Shown here piece after piece: positions 1 through 7,686 of a DNA stretch of 35,167 bases. A program made the translations under genes and the position numbers. This DNA is from Alphaproteobacteria bacterium (GTDB lineage Bacteria; Pseudomonadota; Alphaproteobacteria; UBA8366; GCA-2717185): assembly GCA_021774435.1 (NCBI GenBank), contig JAJFJB010000467.1, positions 1 to 35,167 on the forward strand. Direction: 5' to 3'. The notes under the pieces are model-generated. The model ran no database searches and was not told where the DNA came from. It worked only from the letters and a program-made list of their open reading frames with translations. Numbering within the stretch: position 1 is the first letter of the stretch; each line of letters starts with the position of its first letter.

Positions 1-1110
1 TGCAATGGCGTCCGCGCCTTGAACCGCTTCGTCGACATCCGCCGCCCAGGCGACATCGGGCACGGCATCCGGCGGTACGGCGGGATCGTAGGCCGTCACC
101 CGCGCGTCTGAAATTTCCGAAAGCAGGGCGACAGAAGGCGAATTCTTGATGCTGTTCGTATCTTCTTTGTACGCCACGCCCAATACCGCGATACGGGCGT
201 CTGGGCGCGTTTTCAGAAGTTTTGCCTGCAACATTCTATAAGGCCACCCCTTGCGCCATTTGCTGTTGGCGAGCCACGCGGAAACGACACCAGCGTCCGT
301 TCCATGATCGTTGGCGAAATTTTGTACGGTAGCCAAATCGCGTTCCAGATTGCCGCCCGCGATGCCCAGACCGGGCGTGAGATAGGCGTGTTGCCCGATA
401 CGCTTGTCCAGTTTCAAGGCCGGTGCGATTTCCGACCAGTCGGCGCCGATATTTTCGCAGAGCTCCGCCAGCATATTCGCAACATTGATCGAGGCGACTA
501 GACAGCAATTAATCGAAATCTTGGCCAGCTCCGCGCTTTCGAAACGCATGACAAGCAAGGGACAATTGTATAGTTCAAGGAAAGACCGGTACGCGGCGGG
601 GAGCGGAGTCTCGGGATCCTCGGTGCCGACAATATAGCGTTCCGGATATAGCGCCCGCTCGATCGCACGACCGAAAACCAGAGTTTCGACCTGATACAGA
701 AGTAACCGGTTTTTCCTTACCCGTGCACGCGTGAAACCAGGCGGGACCTGGCTGAGGACCACGAGTACAGCGTCGGCTCGCGCGTGGTCGAACGCGATTT
801 CCAACAGGGCATCGATGGTGGAAAGGTCGCTTCGTCCATTGTCGTCTGTCGCGACGTCGGGTGCGATGTAGACAATGTCGCATTTCGCCAAGCCCGATGC
901 GTCCGCCGTAAATTCCAGCCGGTCGAGGTTCTTGGTCAGCAAATCGGAAAATTGCGGTTCCGTCAGTGGCGCCTCACCCGCGCTCAACCGTTCGACAAGA
1001 TTATCATCCGGGTCGAACCCGACAATGCGGCAGCCTTTTTCGGCGCCCGCGATCGCGGAATTCAAACCGAGATGGGTCAGCCCCACAAAACCGACCACCG
1101 GAAGTGTCAT
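1..1110 (-). CDS. UDP-glucose/GDP-mannose dehydrogenase family protein, catalytic residues missing (3' end outside window)
   Basis: The frame is open from an ATG at 1110 (preceded by a GAGGTAGGA-type ribosome site) to the window edge, 370 codons, so the C-terminus is not seen. The product aligns along its length with nucleotide-sugar 6-dehydrogenases: N-terminal Rossmann region (GFVGL at 7-11, FDPD at 32-35), a central helix beginning ESAELAK (191-197), the RIG segment (237-239), the PGLGIAGG turn (246-253) and a C-terminal domain with GVAYKEDT. The catalytic block is altered. Where the family has GG-x-C-x-x-K-D the protein has GGNLERD (252-258), with no cysteine. The helix lysine (ATK in the family) is Ser207, and the first glycine of GxGxxG is Val. 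Asn212 is kept. It is probably not a normal four-electron dehydrogenase. It lies 13 bp after the kinase/nucleotidyltransferase gene and is the last visible gene of the operon. Family assignment is firm; the reaction is unknown. Confidence 0.85.
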   Translation of the reverse strand, partial: MTLPVVGFVGLTHLGLNSAIAGAEKGCRIVGFDPDDNLVERLSAGEAPLTEPQFSDLLTKNLDRLEFTADASGLAKCDIVYIAPDVATDDNGRSDLSTIDALLEIAFDHARADAVLVVLSQVPPGFTRARVRKNRLLLYQVETLVFGRAIERALYPERYIVGTEDPETPLPAAYRSFLELYNCPLLVMRFESAELAKISINCCLVASINVANMLAELCENIGADWSEIAPALKLDKRIGQHAYLTPGLGIAGGNLERDLATVQNFANDHGTDAGVVSAWLANSKWRKGWPYRMLQAKLLKTRPDARIAVLGVAYKEDTNSIKNSPSVALLSEISDARVTAYDPAVPPDAVPDVAWAADVDEAVQGADAIA

Positions 1111-1123
1111 TCCTACCTCGAGG

Positions 1124-2677
1124 TCAATCGTTGTTGAATGTGGCGCGACGCTCGACCTGATTGATCTTGTTGATCAGGTCATCCGTCGTCACGGGAACGT
1201 TGCCGTCCCTTTCGCATTCGACGGCGCCCGCCATCGCGCCAAGAACAGTCGCAACGACTTCATTGCCATGAGCAACGTGGGCGAGCGTCGCGTACGCCAA
1301 CAGCGCATCGCCGGAGCCGACGGCGTCGACGACATGGTTGGCAAAACTGTCGATGGCGAAAAAAGAACGGACATCCTGTTCAACTTGGCGGCGTTCGCGA
1401 TAGGCGATAAGACCCCTCTCGCCGAGCGTCAAGATCAGATTCTTGCAGTTCGCCGCTTGATAAAGCTTGAGCGCCAATGGGCGAATGACGGAGTCCTGAT
1501 CACCAAGCGAAAAGCGGGCTTCGCGCTCGTTTGGTGTGATCAGATCGAATCCCTGAAAGTCGCATATATTGCCCCAACGGCTTGCGACCTGGCTGTCGGC
1601 AACGCGGAATGCCCCATCGGGAATCTTTTGAATTAAATCGGGGATTGTCGTTGGGTTGAAAACACCATGGCGGAAATCGCTGAACACGACGGCATCGGCC
1701 GGGCAGTTTTGCAAGCTGGCGCCAATTTCTTCGAGAATCTTATCACTGATCGGGCGGTTATCCAGCGTGTCGACTTTCAGCAATCGATACCCGCCGCAGA
1801 CGATTGCATTCTTGTTTGTCGTCGGCCGATTCTCGGAAACCACGGCGCGGAGTTCGACACCAGCTTCCTTGAGATCATTTTTGGTAAAGTCGAGCCATTC
1901 ATCATTTCCCAGAACCGTCGTGAAGACAACGTTCGCGCCACCGGCTCGGAGATGCTTTGCGACGACTCCGGCGCCGCCAACAAAATCTGTCCGCTCCTCG
2001 AAGCGAACCGACATTGTCGGCGTTTTGGTCTGGCCACCGATCATCGTCGTATGGGTGTAGCTGTCGACGATTGTGTCGCCAACCACATGCACGGTTAGTT
2101 TATCGAAGCCGGAAACCGCGTCCCGTAAATCCTGGAACGTCAGCCCTTCAGCATCCAAAAGCGAAATGAGCTTATCCGATGCGATATCCGGCGGCATCGT
2201 TTCGATGATCTTCGAGGAGGAGTAAACGATGTCGCCCGGTGTGAAGATGAACTCGCCGCCGAAACCGTCCAGGACCTTTTTCTCTTCCTGCGTCGCGGGC
2301 GGCATGCCCTCCGCCACATATTCATAGCCTTTGGCAAAATAGTCCGGCTGGATTTCGGCAAGATTTTGCAAGGGCTTCGGCATTGGGTCGATAACGACAT
2401 AATCGACCATGTCCAGCGCCGCGAGATTCAACGCGCGAAGGTTCTCCGGCACAAAAGGTCTGAAATTGGCTTTTTCAATATGGGCGTCGCAAGTCAGGCT
2501 GGCGACCAGGATGTCGGCCTTGCCTTTTGCGTACATCAAATGCCTGATGTGCCCGGGATGAACGACATCAAAGGTGCCGTGGCACATCACGACCTTGCCG
2601 CTTCTCGGCCGCGGACCTATCGCTCTTTTCAGCTCTTCAACCGACTTGATTTTGGCCTGATATTTAGCGTCATCCAT
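1124..2677 (-). CDS. Bifunctional nucleotidyltransferase / PfkB-family kinase (HldE-like, reversed domain order)
   Basis: 517 residues. The N-terminal half is a cytidylyltransferase-like fold with the nucleotide-binding HPGH motif at 40-43 and the second signature SSSK at 153-156. The C-terminal half (from about 195) is a PfkB/ribokinase kinase: GDTIVDSY at 200-207, GGAG at 234-237, and the catalytic DAVGSGDA at 451-458 with Asp457 as base. In E. coli HldE, which phosphorylates heptose-7-phosphate and then adenylylates heptose-1-phosphate, the kinase comes first; here the order is swapped. The ATG at 2677 overlaps the upstream epimerase stop by 8 bases. The frame stays open to 3154, but that extension only reads through the epimerase gene. 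With the GmhA- and GmhB-like genes at 32-33 kb it would complete an NDP-heptose-type pathway. The actual sugar and nucleotide (ADP, GDP or CDP) cannot be read from the sequence. Confidence 0.88.
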   Translation of the reverse strand: MDDAKYQAKIKSVEELKRAIGPRPRSGKVVMCHGTFDVVHPGHIRHLMYAKGKADILVASLTCDAHIEKANFRPFVPENLRALNLAALDMVDYVVIDPMPKPLQNLAEIQPDYFAKGYEYVAEGMPPATQEEKKVLDGFGGEFIFTPGDIVYSSSKIIETMPPDIASDKLISLLDAEGLTFQDLRDAVSGFDKLTVHVVGDTIVDSYTHTTMIGGQTKTPTMSVRFEERTDFVGGAGVVAKHLRAGGANVVFTTVLGNDEWLDFTKNDLKEAGVELRAVVSENRPTTNKNAIVCGGYRLLKVDTLDNRPISDKILEEIGASLQNCPADAVVFSDFRHGVFNPTTIPDLIQKIPDGAFRVADSQVASRWGNICDFQGFDLITPNEREARFSLGDQDSVIRPLALKLYQAANCKNLILTLGERGLIAYRERRQVEQDVRSFFAIDSFANHVVDAVGSGDALLAYATLAHVAHGNEVVATVLGAMAGAVECERDGNVPVTTDDLINKINQVERRATFNND

Positions 2678-3686
2678 TTGCGCGCGTTTCTCGTTCTGAA
2701 AGCATATCGAACCATGTCTTGGTCGCCTTTGCGATGGAGTCAGGCTCCCACAATGGCGCGTTGCGCCAATAATCGATGTTATCGAGGATGCGTTGAACGC
2801 CGTCCTCGAATGAAACCTTTTGCCGCCAGCCCAACTCGTCTGAAATTCGTGTGATGTCGGCCCAGGTGCAGTCCGGTTCGCCGGGGCGTTTAGGGATATA
2901 AATGACCTCGCCACCGAGCAACTCGACCAGGCGGTTGACCGGTTGCGGGTTGCCGGCGCCCAAATTATAGATCCGTCCGGTATGTGACGATTCCGCTGCC
3001 CGGAAAAACGCTTCGGCAACGTCGCTTGCATACAAAAAATCGCGGCTTTGCGTACCGTCGCCAACCACTGTGAATGGCTTCCCGGCAAGCTTTTGCCGAA
3101 GAAATACGCCGAATACGGCGCCATAGGCGCCGGAGGTTCGTGACCTGGTGCCATAGGCGTTGAAAATACGAATCGCGTTTACGGGCAGGCCATACGCCTG
3201 GTGCCAATGAAACGCGCTTTGCTCGCCCAGATATTTACTGAGGGCATAGGGATATTGCGGATCGATAGGGTGCGATTCGTCAGTCGGCGTTTCCGCGAGT
3301 CCATAACAGGAGGATGACGCGGCATAGACCAGTTTTTCAACACCTGCCGCTCGAGCCGCCTCCAGTACATGCACCGTACCCTGGACATTCGCCGACATAT
3401 ACTCAACCGGATGTTCCATCGACGGCACGATGTCGCCAATGCCTGCGAAGTGAAAAACGTACTTCACGTCCTCGAAGAGCGGGTCTGGTGCCGCAAGTTC
3501 GCGGATATCGCGTTGATCGAAAGTAACGTCGGCGTTGGATTTATGGTCGTCTAAATTCGCCTCTCGGCCGCCGATAAGGTTGTCGATCACCCGCACCGCG
3601 CATCCCTGTGCGACGAGCAGATCCACCATGTGGCTGCCTATAAAACCCGCGCCGCCCGTGACGAGCGCAACTGGCTTGGAACTCAT
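2670..3686 (-). CDS. NAD-dependent epimerase/dehydratase (extended SDR)
   Basis: 338 residues. N-terminal NAD-binding motif TGGAGFIG (10-17), acidic residue after strand 2 (VIDN, 33-36), the serine patch AASSSCYG (122-129) and the catalytic Tyr147-x-x-x-Lys151 (YALSK) define an extended short-chain dehydrogenase of the UDP-glucose 4-epimerase type. The C-terminal substrate domain contains the usual GDGTQSRDF segment. It probably epimerises or dehydrates a nucleotide sugar in the cytoplasm; substrate unknown. The ATG at 3686 overlaps the stop of the preceding SDR gene (ATGA), and its own stop overlaps the kinase start by 8 bases, so translation is probably coupled. ADP-heptose 6-epimerase (HldD) is an alternative given the HldE-like neighbour, but nothing in the sequence singles it out. 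Confidence 0.88.
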   Translation of the reverse strand: MSSKPVALVTGGAGFIGSHMVDLLVAQGCAVRVIDNLIGGREANLDDHKSNADVTFDQRDIRELAAPDPLFEDVKYVFHFAGIGDIVPSMEHPVEYMSANVQGTVHVLEAARAAGVEKLVYAASSSCYGLAETPTDESHPIDPQYPYALSKYLGEQSAFHWHQAYGLPVNAIRIFNAYGTRSRTSGAYGAVFGVFLRQKLAGKPFTVVGDGTQSRDFLYASDVAEAFFRAAESSHTGRIYNLGAGNPQPVNRLVELLGGEVIYIPKRPGEPDCTWADITRISDELGWRQKVSFEDGVQRILDNIDYWRNAPLWEPDSIAKATKTWFDMLSERETRANG

Positions 3687-4696
3687 GTCGCTCCAATCGC
3701 CTGCATTGTTCGGACGTTGTAGTACCAGTCGTTTTCAAAACTGTCTGGCAAATTTCCGGCGCGAAAAGCGTCGCACAGACTGCGGACGGCATCTTCGATG
3801 GAATGCTGCGGTTTGAAACCGAGGACCCGGAAAATCTTGTCCGAATTGATGTGATACGAACGGTTGTCGTCGCTTTCGGTGACGACAATGTCGATTTTAC
3901 CCTTTTCCGGAAATTCTTCTTCAACGACTTTCTTCACGAACTGGGCAATCTCCATAATCGTGTGGTTCTGATAACCGGCATTGAACGTCTCGCCTTGAAT
4001 AAGCTCCGCAGGCGATTCCAGCATCAGCTTGTAGACCGCACACATATCCAGGATGTGCAGATTGGGCCGTTTCTGGTTGCCGCCGAAGACCGTTATTTTG
4101 CCCTTATTGATGGCGTGATTGGTCAAAATGTTGACCGAGAGATCGAGCCTGCATCGAGGGCCGTACCCACACACCGTGGCTGGACGGATCGTGACGCAAG
4201 TGAAATCGTCCGACATGTGCTTCCATAGCACCGGTTCGCACATGCCTTTGTACTTATTGTAAAGCGTGAGCGGAACGAGGGGGTGATCTTCGGTGACTTC
4301 CGGAGCATCCGATACGCCGTAAACGGAACTCGACGAACAATAAACGAAGCGTTTGACGCCTGCTTCTTTCGCCGAGGTGACAATCGGCTCAAAGGCATCG
4401 AGATTGATGGTCGTACTCAGATTCTCGTCCAATTCGAAGCTTGCATCATTCGAAATACAGGCGAGATGCAAGACCGCATCCATGCCCGCCATCGCTTTTG
4501 CAACGGTCGGCATGTCGCGAATATCGCCGTCGTAGATAGTCAGATTGGGGTGGTCGAGCGGCAAATGGTCTTTGCCGAAGTAAGGAATATCGAGAATTGT
4601 GATCTCATAGCCGGCGTCGAGTAATGTCGGCACCAGGACGCTACCTACGTAACCTGAGCCACCGGTGATCAGAACCTTGTCAAACTGCTTCGTCAC
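3683..4696 (-). CDS. NAD-dependent epimerase/dehydratase (extended SDR)
   Basis: 337 residues, clearly a second SDR rather than a recent duplicate of its neighbour. Motifs are TGGSGYVG (11-18), ILDIP after strand 2, HLACISND (77-84), the serine run CSSSSVYG (120-127), and Tyr146-x-x-x-Lys150 within LYNKYKG. The sequence resembles nucleotide-sugar epimerases/reductases of polysaccharide loci. The C-terminal part carries an intact substrate domain with ending NDWYYNVRTMQAIGAT. Starts with ATG at 4696, 20 bases after the transaldolase stop; its stop overlaps the next start by ATGA. Acts on a cytoplasmic NDP-sugar; specificity (4-epimerase, 4,6-dehydratase or reductase) is not resolved. Confidence 0.88.
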   Translation of the reverse strand: MTKQFDKVLITGGSGYVGSVLVPTLLDAGYEITILDIPYFGKDHLPLDHPNLTIYDGDIRDMPTVAKAMAGMDAVLHLACISNDASFELDENLSTTINLDAFEPIVTSAKEAGVKRFVYCSSSSVYGVSDAPEVTEDHPLVPLTLYNKYKGMCEPVLWKHMSDDFTCVTIRPATVCGYGPRCRLDLSVNILTNHAINKGKITVFGGNQKRPNLHILDMCAVYKLMLESPAELIQGETFNAGYQNHTIMEIAQFVKKVVEEEFPEKGKIDIVVTESDDNRSYHINSDKIFRVLGFKPQHSIEDAVRSLCDAFRAGNLPDSFENDWYYNVRTMQAIGAT

Positions 4697-4716
4697 TTCA
4701 TTTCCTTTGGTTCAGT

Positions 4717-5499
4717 TCAAGAGGCCGCAACGGCGGTTTCGTCGAGAAGCTCTTTCGTTTCAATCGAGTACTGCGCCGAACGCGCGTCTTCATAGAACAT
4801 TCGCACGGTTTCCAGCGAGTATTCGCTCAAATCTTTGCCGATGATCGACAGTTTGTTGAGGACATCATGCGTCACCGTAATAATGTGGCAGCCGACGGAG
4901 TCCGCATGGAAAATGTTGAGTAGTTCGCGGGGGCTCGCCCACAGTAGTTCCGCGCGGGGTTTTGTTTTCATTATGGCTACGGCGTCGCGCATATGCCCCA
5001 GCGGATCGATCCCTGTGTCGGCGATGCGGCCCGCGAATACCGAGATTATCGCTGGCGATCCATCGTCAAGAGCCGCCGTGATAGCGCGGACCTGATCAAG
5101 CGTAAACACTGCTGTAATATTGAGGCTGACACCTTCCGCAGAAAGTGTTTCGATGATCGGGACGCAGCTTTCGCCTTGCGTATTCGTCACCGGGATTTTG
5201 ACATTTACATTCGGTCCCCATGTCGAAATTTCTCTGGCCTGGGCTGCCATTTCGGGCAAATCGTCGGCGAACACCTCGAAGGAAATCGGGCTGTTGGGGA
5301 CTGCTTGGATCAATTCGGCAGCGAAGCCTTTATAATCCGTAACCCCAGCCTTGCGCATCAGCGTGGGGTTCGTCGTAAAACCCTTAATCAACGGGTTCGC
5401 GGCAAGTTTGAGGATGCCATCCAAATCCGCACCGTCGGCGAAAATCTTAATCTTCAATGCATCCAACGAAGACGCCATCTGAGTAATTTGTTCCGTCAC
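4717..5499 (-). CDS. Transaldolase / fructose-6-phosphate aldolase family protein
   Basis: 260 residues, a single class I aldolase barrel. TTNPTL at 42-47 is the family signature, and Lys101 in the VNVKIPVTN segment is the expected Schiff-base lysine. Length is between short FSA/TalC proteins (about 220) and full transaldolases (about 320). Activity would be transfer or aldol cleavage of a dihydroxyacetone unit among sugar phosphates, which fits supplying sedoheptulose-7-phosphate or another ketose phosphate to this locus; that link is inference. GTG at 5499 is preferred over the in-frame ATG at 5478 because a strong GGGAGG site lies six bases upstream. It is the first gene of the 5499-to-1 operon. 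Confidence 0.88.
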   Translation of the reverse strand: MTEQITQMASSLDALKIKIFADGADLDGILKLAANPLIKGFTTNPTLMRKAGVTDYKGFAAELIQAVPNSPISFEVFADDLPEMAAQAREISTWGPNVNVKIPVTNTQGESCVPIIETLSAEGVSLNITAVFTLDQVRAITAALDDGSPAIISVFAGRIADTGIDPLGHMRDAVAIMKTKPRAELLWASPRELLNIFHADSVGCHIITVTHDVLNKLSIIGKDLSEYSLETVRMFYEDARSAQYSIETKELLDETAVAAS

Positions 5500-5505
5500 A
5501 GTTTT

Positions 5506-5511
5506 CCTCCC
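5506..5511 (-). promoter_or_regulatory. Ribosome binding site deciding the GTG start of the transaldolase gene
   Basis: GGGAGG on the minus strand, six bases before the GTG at 5499. It has near-ideal sequence and spacing, while the ATG seven codons later has no comparable site. Confidence 0.6.
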
Positions 5512-5796
5512 ACTTTGCCAGGCAATTTGGATTCCGGGCTTTGCGGTTTTGTCAAATTATCCGCTTTAGCGTCACTATCCATGATGCTCGCGTGATGAAG
5601 CCTAAATCCATCACGAACATTCACCCAATACACGAAAATTTAGCTACCCTTTGGCCCGATGAGGGCGCCACAATACACACGTTGCTATAGTCGACAAAGT
5701 GATGCAATTGCAAGGTCGGTGTTCCTGAAAGCCGAGTTGCAAAATTGTATAAAATCAGTGGGTTTGAAGGGGCGTAAGAATTCTGGAAACTGATCG

Positions 5797-5813
5797 CAAC
5801 CTTGAACAGGTTG
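5797..5813. repeat. Short inverted repeat (6-bp arms, 5-base loop)
   Basis: CAACCT, loop TGAAC, AGGTTG. It lies about 100 bp downstream of the exporter ATPase gene and 300 bp upstream of the transaldolase gene. No T-run follows on either strand, so it is not a typical intrinsic terminator; it could be an operator or chance. Confidence 0.35.
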
Positions 5814-5913
5814 ATATCGCAATCTTTACGTCGCCTTTGTAGCGAATCGGTTGGGGCAAAATTCCTTTAGCGCCGCTGTTGCCGCGGTCATGGTAATGCC
5901 GTTTCGGCCGTCC

Positions 5914-6681
5914 TTATTCGAAATGGGCACCGACATGATCGGCATTCAATTCATTGTACTTTTCAAAGACGGATTTCACGTCGCCATATGCGACGAGCCG
6001 GCCTTGCTCGAGAAGCATAGCCTTGTTGCAAAGGTCTGAAACGATGGATTCGGAGTGACTCGCGATCACCAAAATTTTAGCTCTTTCCATGAGACCGGTC
6101 GAACGCTCTTGGGCTCGTTTTGCGAACCGGGCGTCACCGGCGCCCAATCCTTCGTCCAAAAGCAAGATATCCGGTTCGATGATCGTAACGGCGGCGAAGG
6201 CCAGTCGGAGCAGCATGCCTGAGGAGTAAGTCCGCACCGGCAAGGCAAGGTATTCGCCGAGTTCCGTAAATTCGGCAATCTCGTCTTTGCGGCTTTGCAA
6301 CTCCTTGACCGTGAGACCGAGCATGACACCAATATTGATGAAGTTCTCGAAGCCGGTGTCTTCAGCATCCATGCCCAATCCTGGGCTAAGCAAGGCGGAA
6401 ATTTTCCCTTCTACCTCGATCGAACCGGATGTCGGCGCGTAAACACCGGCCAAGGCCCGCAGCATGGTCGATTTGCCGGCCCCGTTGTGCCCGACAATAC
6501 CGACCCGGTCTCCTTCCTCGATCGAAAGCGTAATGTCTTCCAGCGCCTTCACCACAACGCCGCCGTCGAGCGAAAGCTTTCCGCCGGTTCGGCGTTTGAA
6601 AATAACCTGGCGCAGCAAGCGGCTATCCGCATCGAAAATTGGCAGGTGCAGGCTGAGTTTGTTCAAGCGAATATGGGACAT
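5914..6681 (-). CDS. wzt: Polysaccharide ABC exporter ATP-binding protein (Wzt-type, short)
   Basis: 255 residues. Walker A GHNGAGKST (64-72), signature YSSGM (152-156), Walker B DILLLDE (171-177) and an H-loop in IASHS near 206 give a complete nucleotide-binding domain of the KpsT/Wzt family. The YSSGM form of the signature is typical of polysaccharide exporters. The protein ends about 45 residues after the H-loop, so the C-terminal carbohydrate-binding domain of O-antigen Wzt proteins that read a terminal cap is absent; it resembles KpsT or RfbE-like short forms. It would power export of an undecaprenyl- or phospholipid-linked glycan through the permease encoded 23 bases upstream. Confidence 0.93.
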   Translation of the reverse strand: MSHIRLNKLSLHLPIFDADSRLLRQVIFKRRTGGKLSLDGGVVVKALEDITLSIEEGDRVGIVGHNGAGKSTMLRALAGVYAPTSGSIEVEGKISALLSPGLGMDAEDTGFENFINIGVMLGLTVKELQSRKDEIAEFTELGEYLALPVRTYSSGMLLRLAFAAVTIIEPDILLLDEGLGAGDARFAKRAQERSTGLMERAKILVIASHSESIVSDLCNKAMLLEQGRLVAYGDVKSVFEKYNELNADHVGAHFE

Positions 6682-6704
6682 TTCTTAGAACTGGTTCCCG
6701 ATTG

Positions 6705-7493
6705 TTACATCCACAGGATGATCCGGTGACGGTAGCGATTGAAACAGAGTATGGCGAAGGTCCATCCCGCGATCGTAATACCGAATACGACGTACCAACT
6801 AAGCATATCGGGTGCTTTTCCAAGCATGGGGGAGCGCAAAATGTCGAGGAAATGAAACACCGGATTGAAATCGACAAAAACGGTCTTAACGCGTCCGACC
6901 TGACCTGGGGTCCAGAAGATCGGTGTCAAGAAAAAGGTCATTTGCACGATTGTCGTTAGGAGCTGCTGCAGGTCTCGAAAGCGTGTGCAAAGGATGGAGA
7001 TGACGCTTCCGATCCAGATCGCATTGATGCTGAGTAAGATAATTGCTGGGAAAATCAGGAGCGTATTTATATTCACTTCGACGCGAAATATGATCGCGAT
7101 GAAGATAAAGACCTGCACATTATGCAGGAAGACAATGATATTTCGGACCAGCGCCGCCCAGACAAATGCCGTGAACGGCACGTTACTTTGTTTGATAATG
7201 CCTTCCGCGGCCACGAACGTCGCCGAACTTTCGGTAATCATGCTTGCGAGCGGGATCCAAACCGTGAAGCCTGATGATAAGTAGGGCAGGTAGCTTTGCG
7301 GGTCTTGCTTGAAAATCCCCGCATAGAGGAACCCCATTGTTCCGATAAACGCCGCGGTACTGAGTGTTCCCCAGAATGGTCCGATTTTCGTCCGGCGGTA
7401 GCGCCGGATGATATCCATCCAGCCCATGCGCATCCACAGCCGCCACAATTTGAGACCGTCTATGAGATCTCTTACTCCAGGACTAGCCCTCAT
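6705..7493 (-). CDS. wzm: Polysaccharide ABC-2 type permease (Wzm-type)
   Basis: 262 residues with about six hydrophobic helices and the cytoplasmic N-terminal segment DIIRRYRRTKIGPFW that marks the ABC-2 polysaccharide exporter family (KpsM/Wzm/TagG). It forms the inner-membrane channel for the exported glycan with the adjacent ATPase. ATG at 7493; AGGGAG lies about 14 bases upstream, slightly far. Permease followed by ATPase is the usual order. The 193 bp before it (7494-7686) contain AT-rich sequence, including a TATAAAAG on the minus strand near 7632, without a matching -35. Confidence 0.93.
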   Translation of the reverse strand: MRASPGVRDLIDGLKLWRLWMRMGWMDIIRRYRRTKIGPFWGTLSTAAFIGTMGFLYAGIFKQDPQSYLPYLSSGFTVWIPLASMITESSATFVAAEGIIKQSNVPFTAFVWAALVRNIIVFLHNVQVFIFIAIIFRVEVNINTLLIFPAIILLSINAIWIGSVISILCTRFRDLQQLLTTIVQMTFFLTPIFWTPGQVGRVKTVFVDFNPVFHFLDILRSPMLGKAPDMLSWYVVFGITIAGWTFAILCFNRYRHRIILWM

Positions 7494-7686
7494 AACGCCG
7501 TCGGCGCTCCCTTAACTTGCTGAATGTTCATTTTCTTTAAGCGGCCAGATAATTTCTAAATCTACGTATAGCATTAAAGTCGGTCGTTACTTTGAATTAA
7601 CGTCGAATTTACTTCGCTACTTTTATAGAGGTGGCTTAGCTAACACGTACAGCCTAGCGTTACAATGCGACGAATGACTCGACTCA

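Larger units (their letters stand above)
5500..5913. other. 414-bp intergenic region with no convincing gene
   Basis: Lies between the stop of the ABC ATPase gene and the transaldolase start; both are minus strand. It should hold the promoter of the transaldolase operon. A consensus TTGACA is present on the minus strand (complement of 5550-5555) but the position 16-18 bases on is a poor -10. TTGCAA followed 18 bases later by TATAGC (minus, around 5687-5716) is another weak candidate. A short inverted repeat sits at 5797-5813. No U-tracted terminator and no plausible reading frame were seen. Confidence 0.5.

Noticed and set aside
1..1110. Frameshifted or broken dehydrogenase
   Set aside because: Only short frames appear complete here because the gene runs off the window edge; reading from the ATG at 1110 the frame is open for all 370 codons.
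875..1636. 253-codon plus-strand open frame
   Set aside because: Antisense to the dehydrogenase-family and kinase genes; no recognisable domain and composition of a shadow frame.
2678..3154. N-terminal extension of the kinase/nucleotidyltransferase fusion
   Set aside because: The frame stays open upstream of the ATG at 2677, but it lies entirely on the same strand inside the epimerase gene and has no homology to the family.
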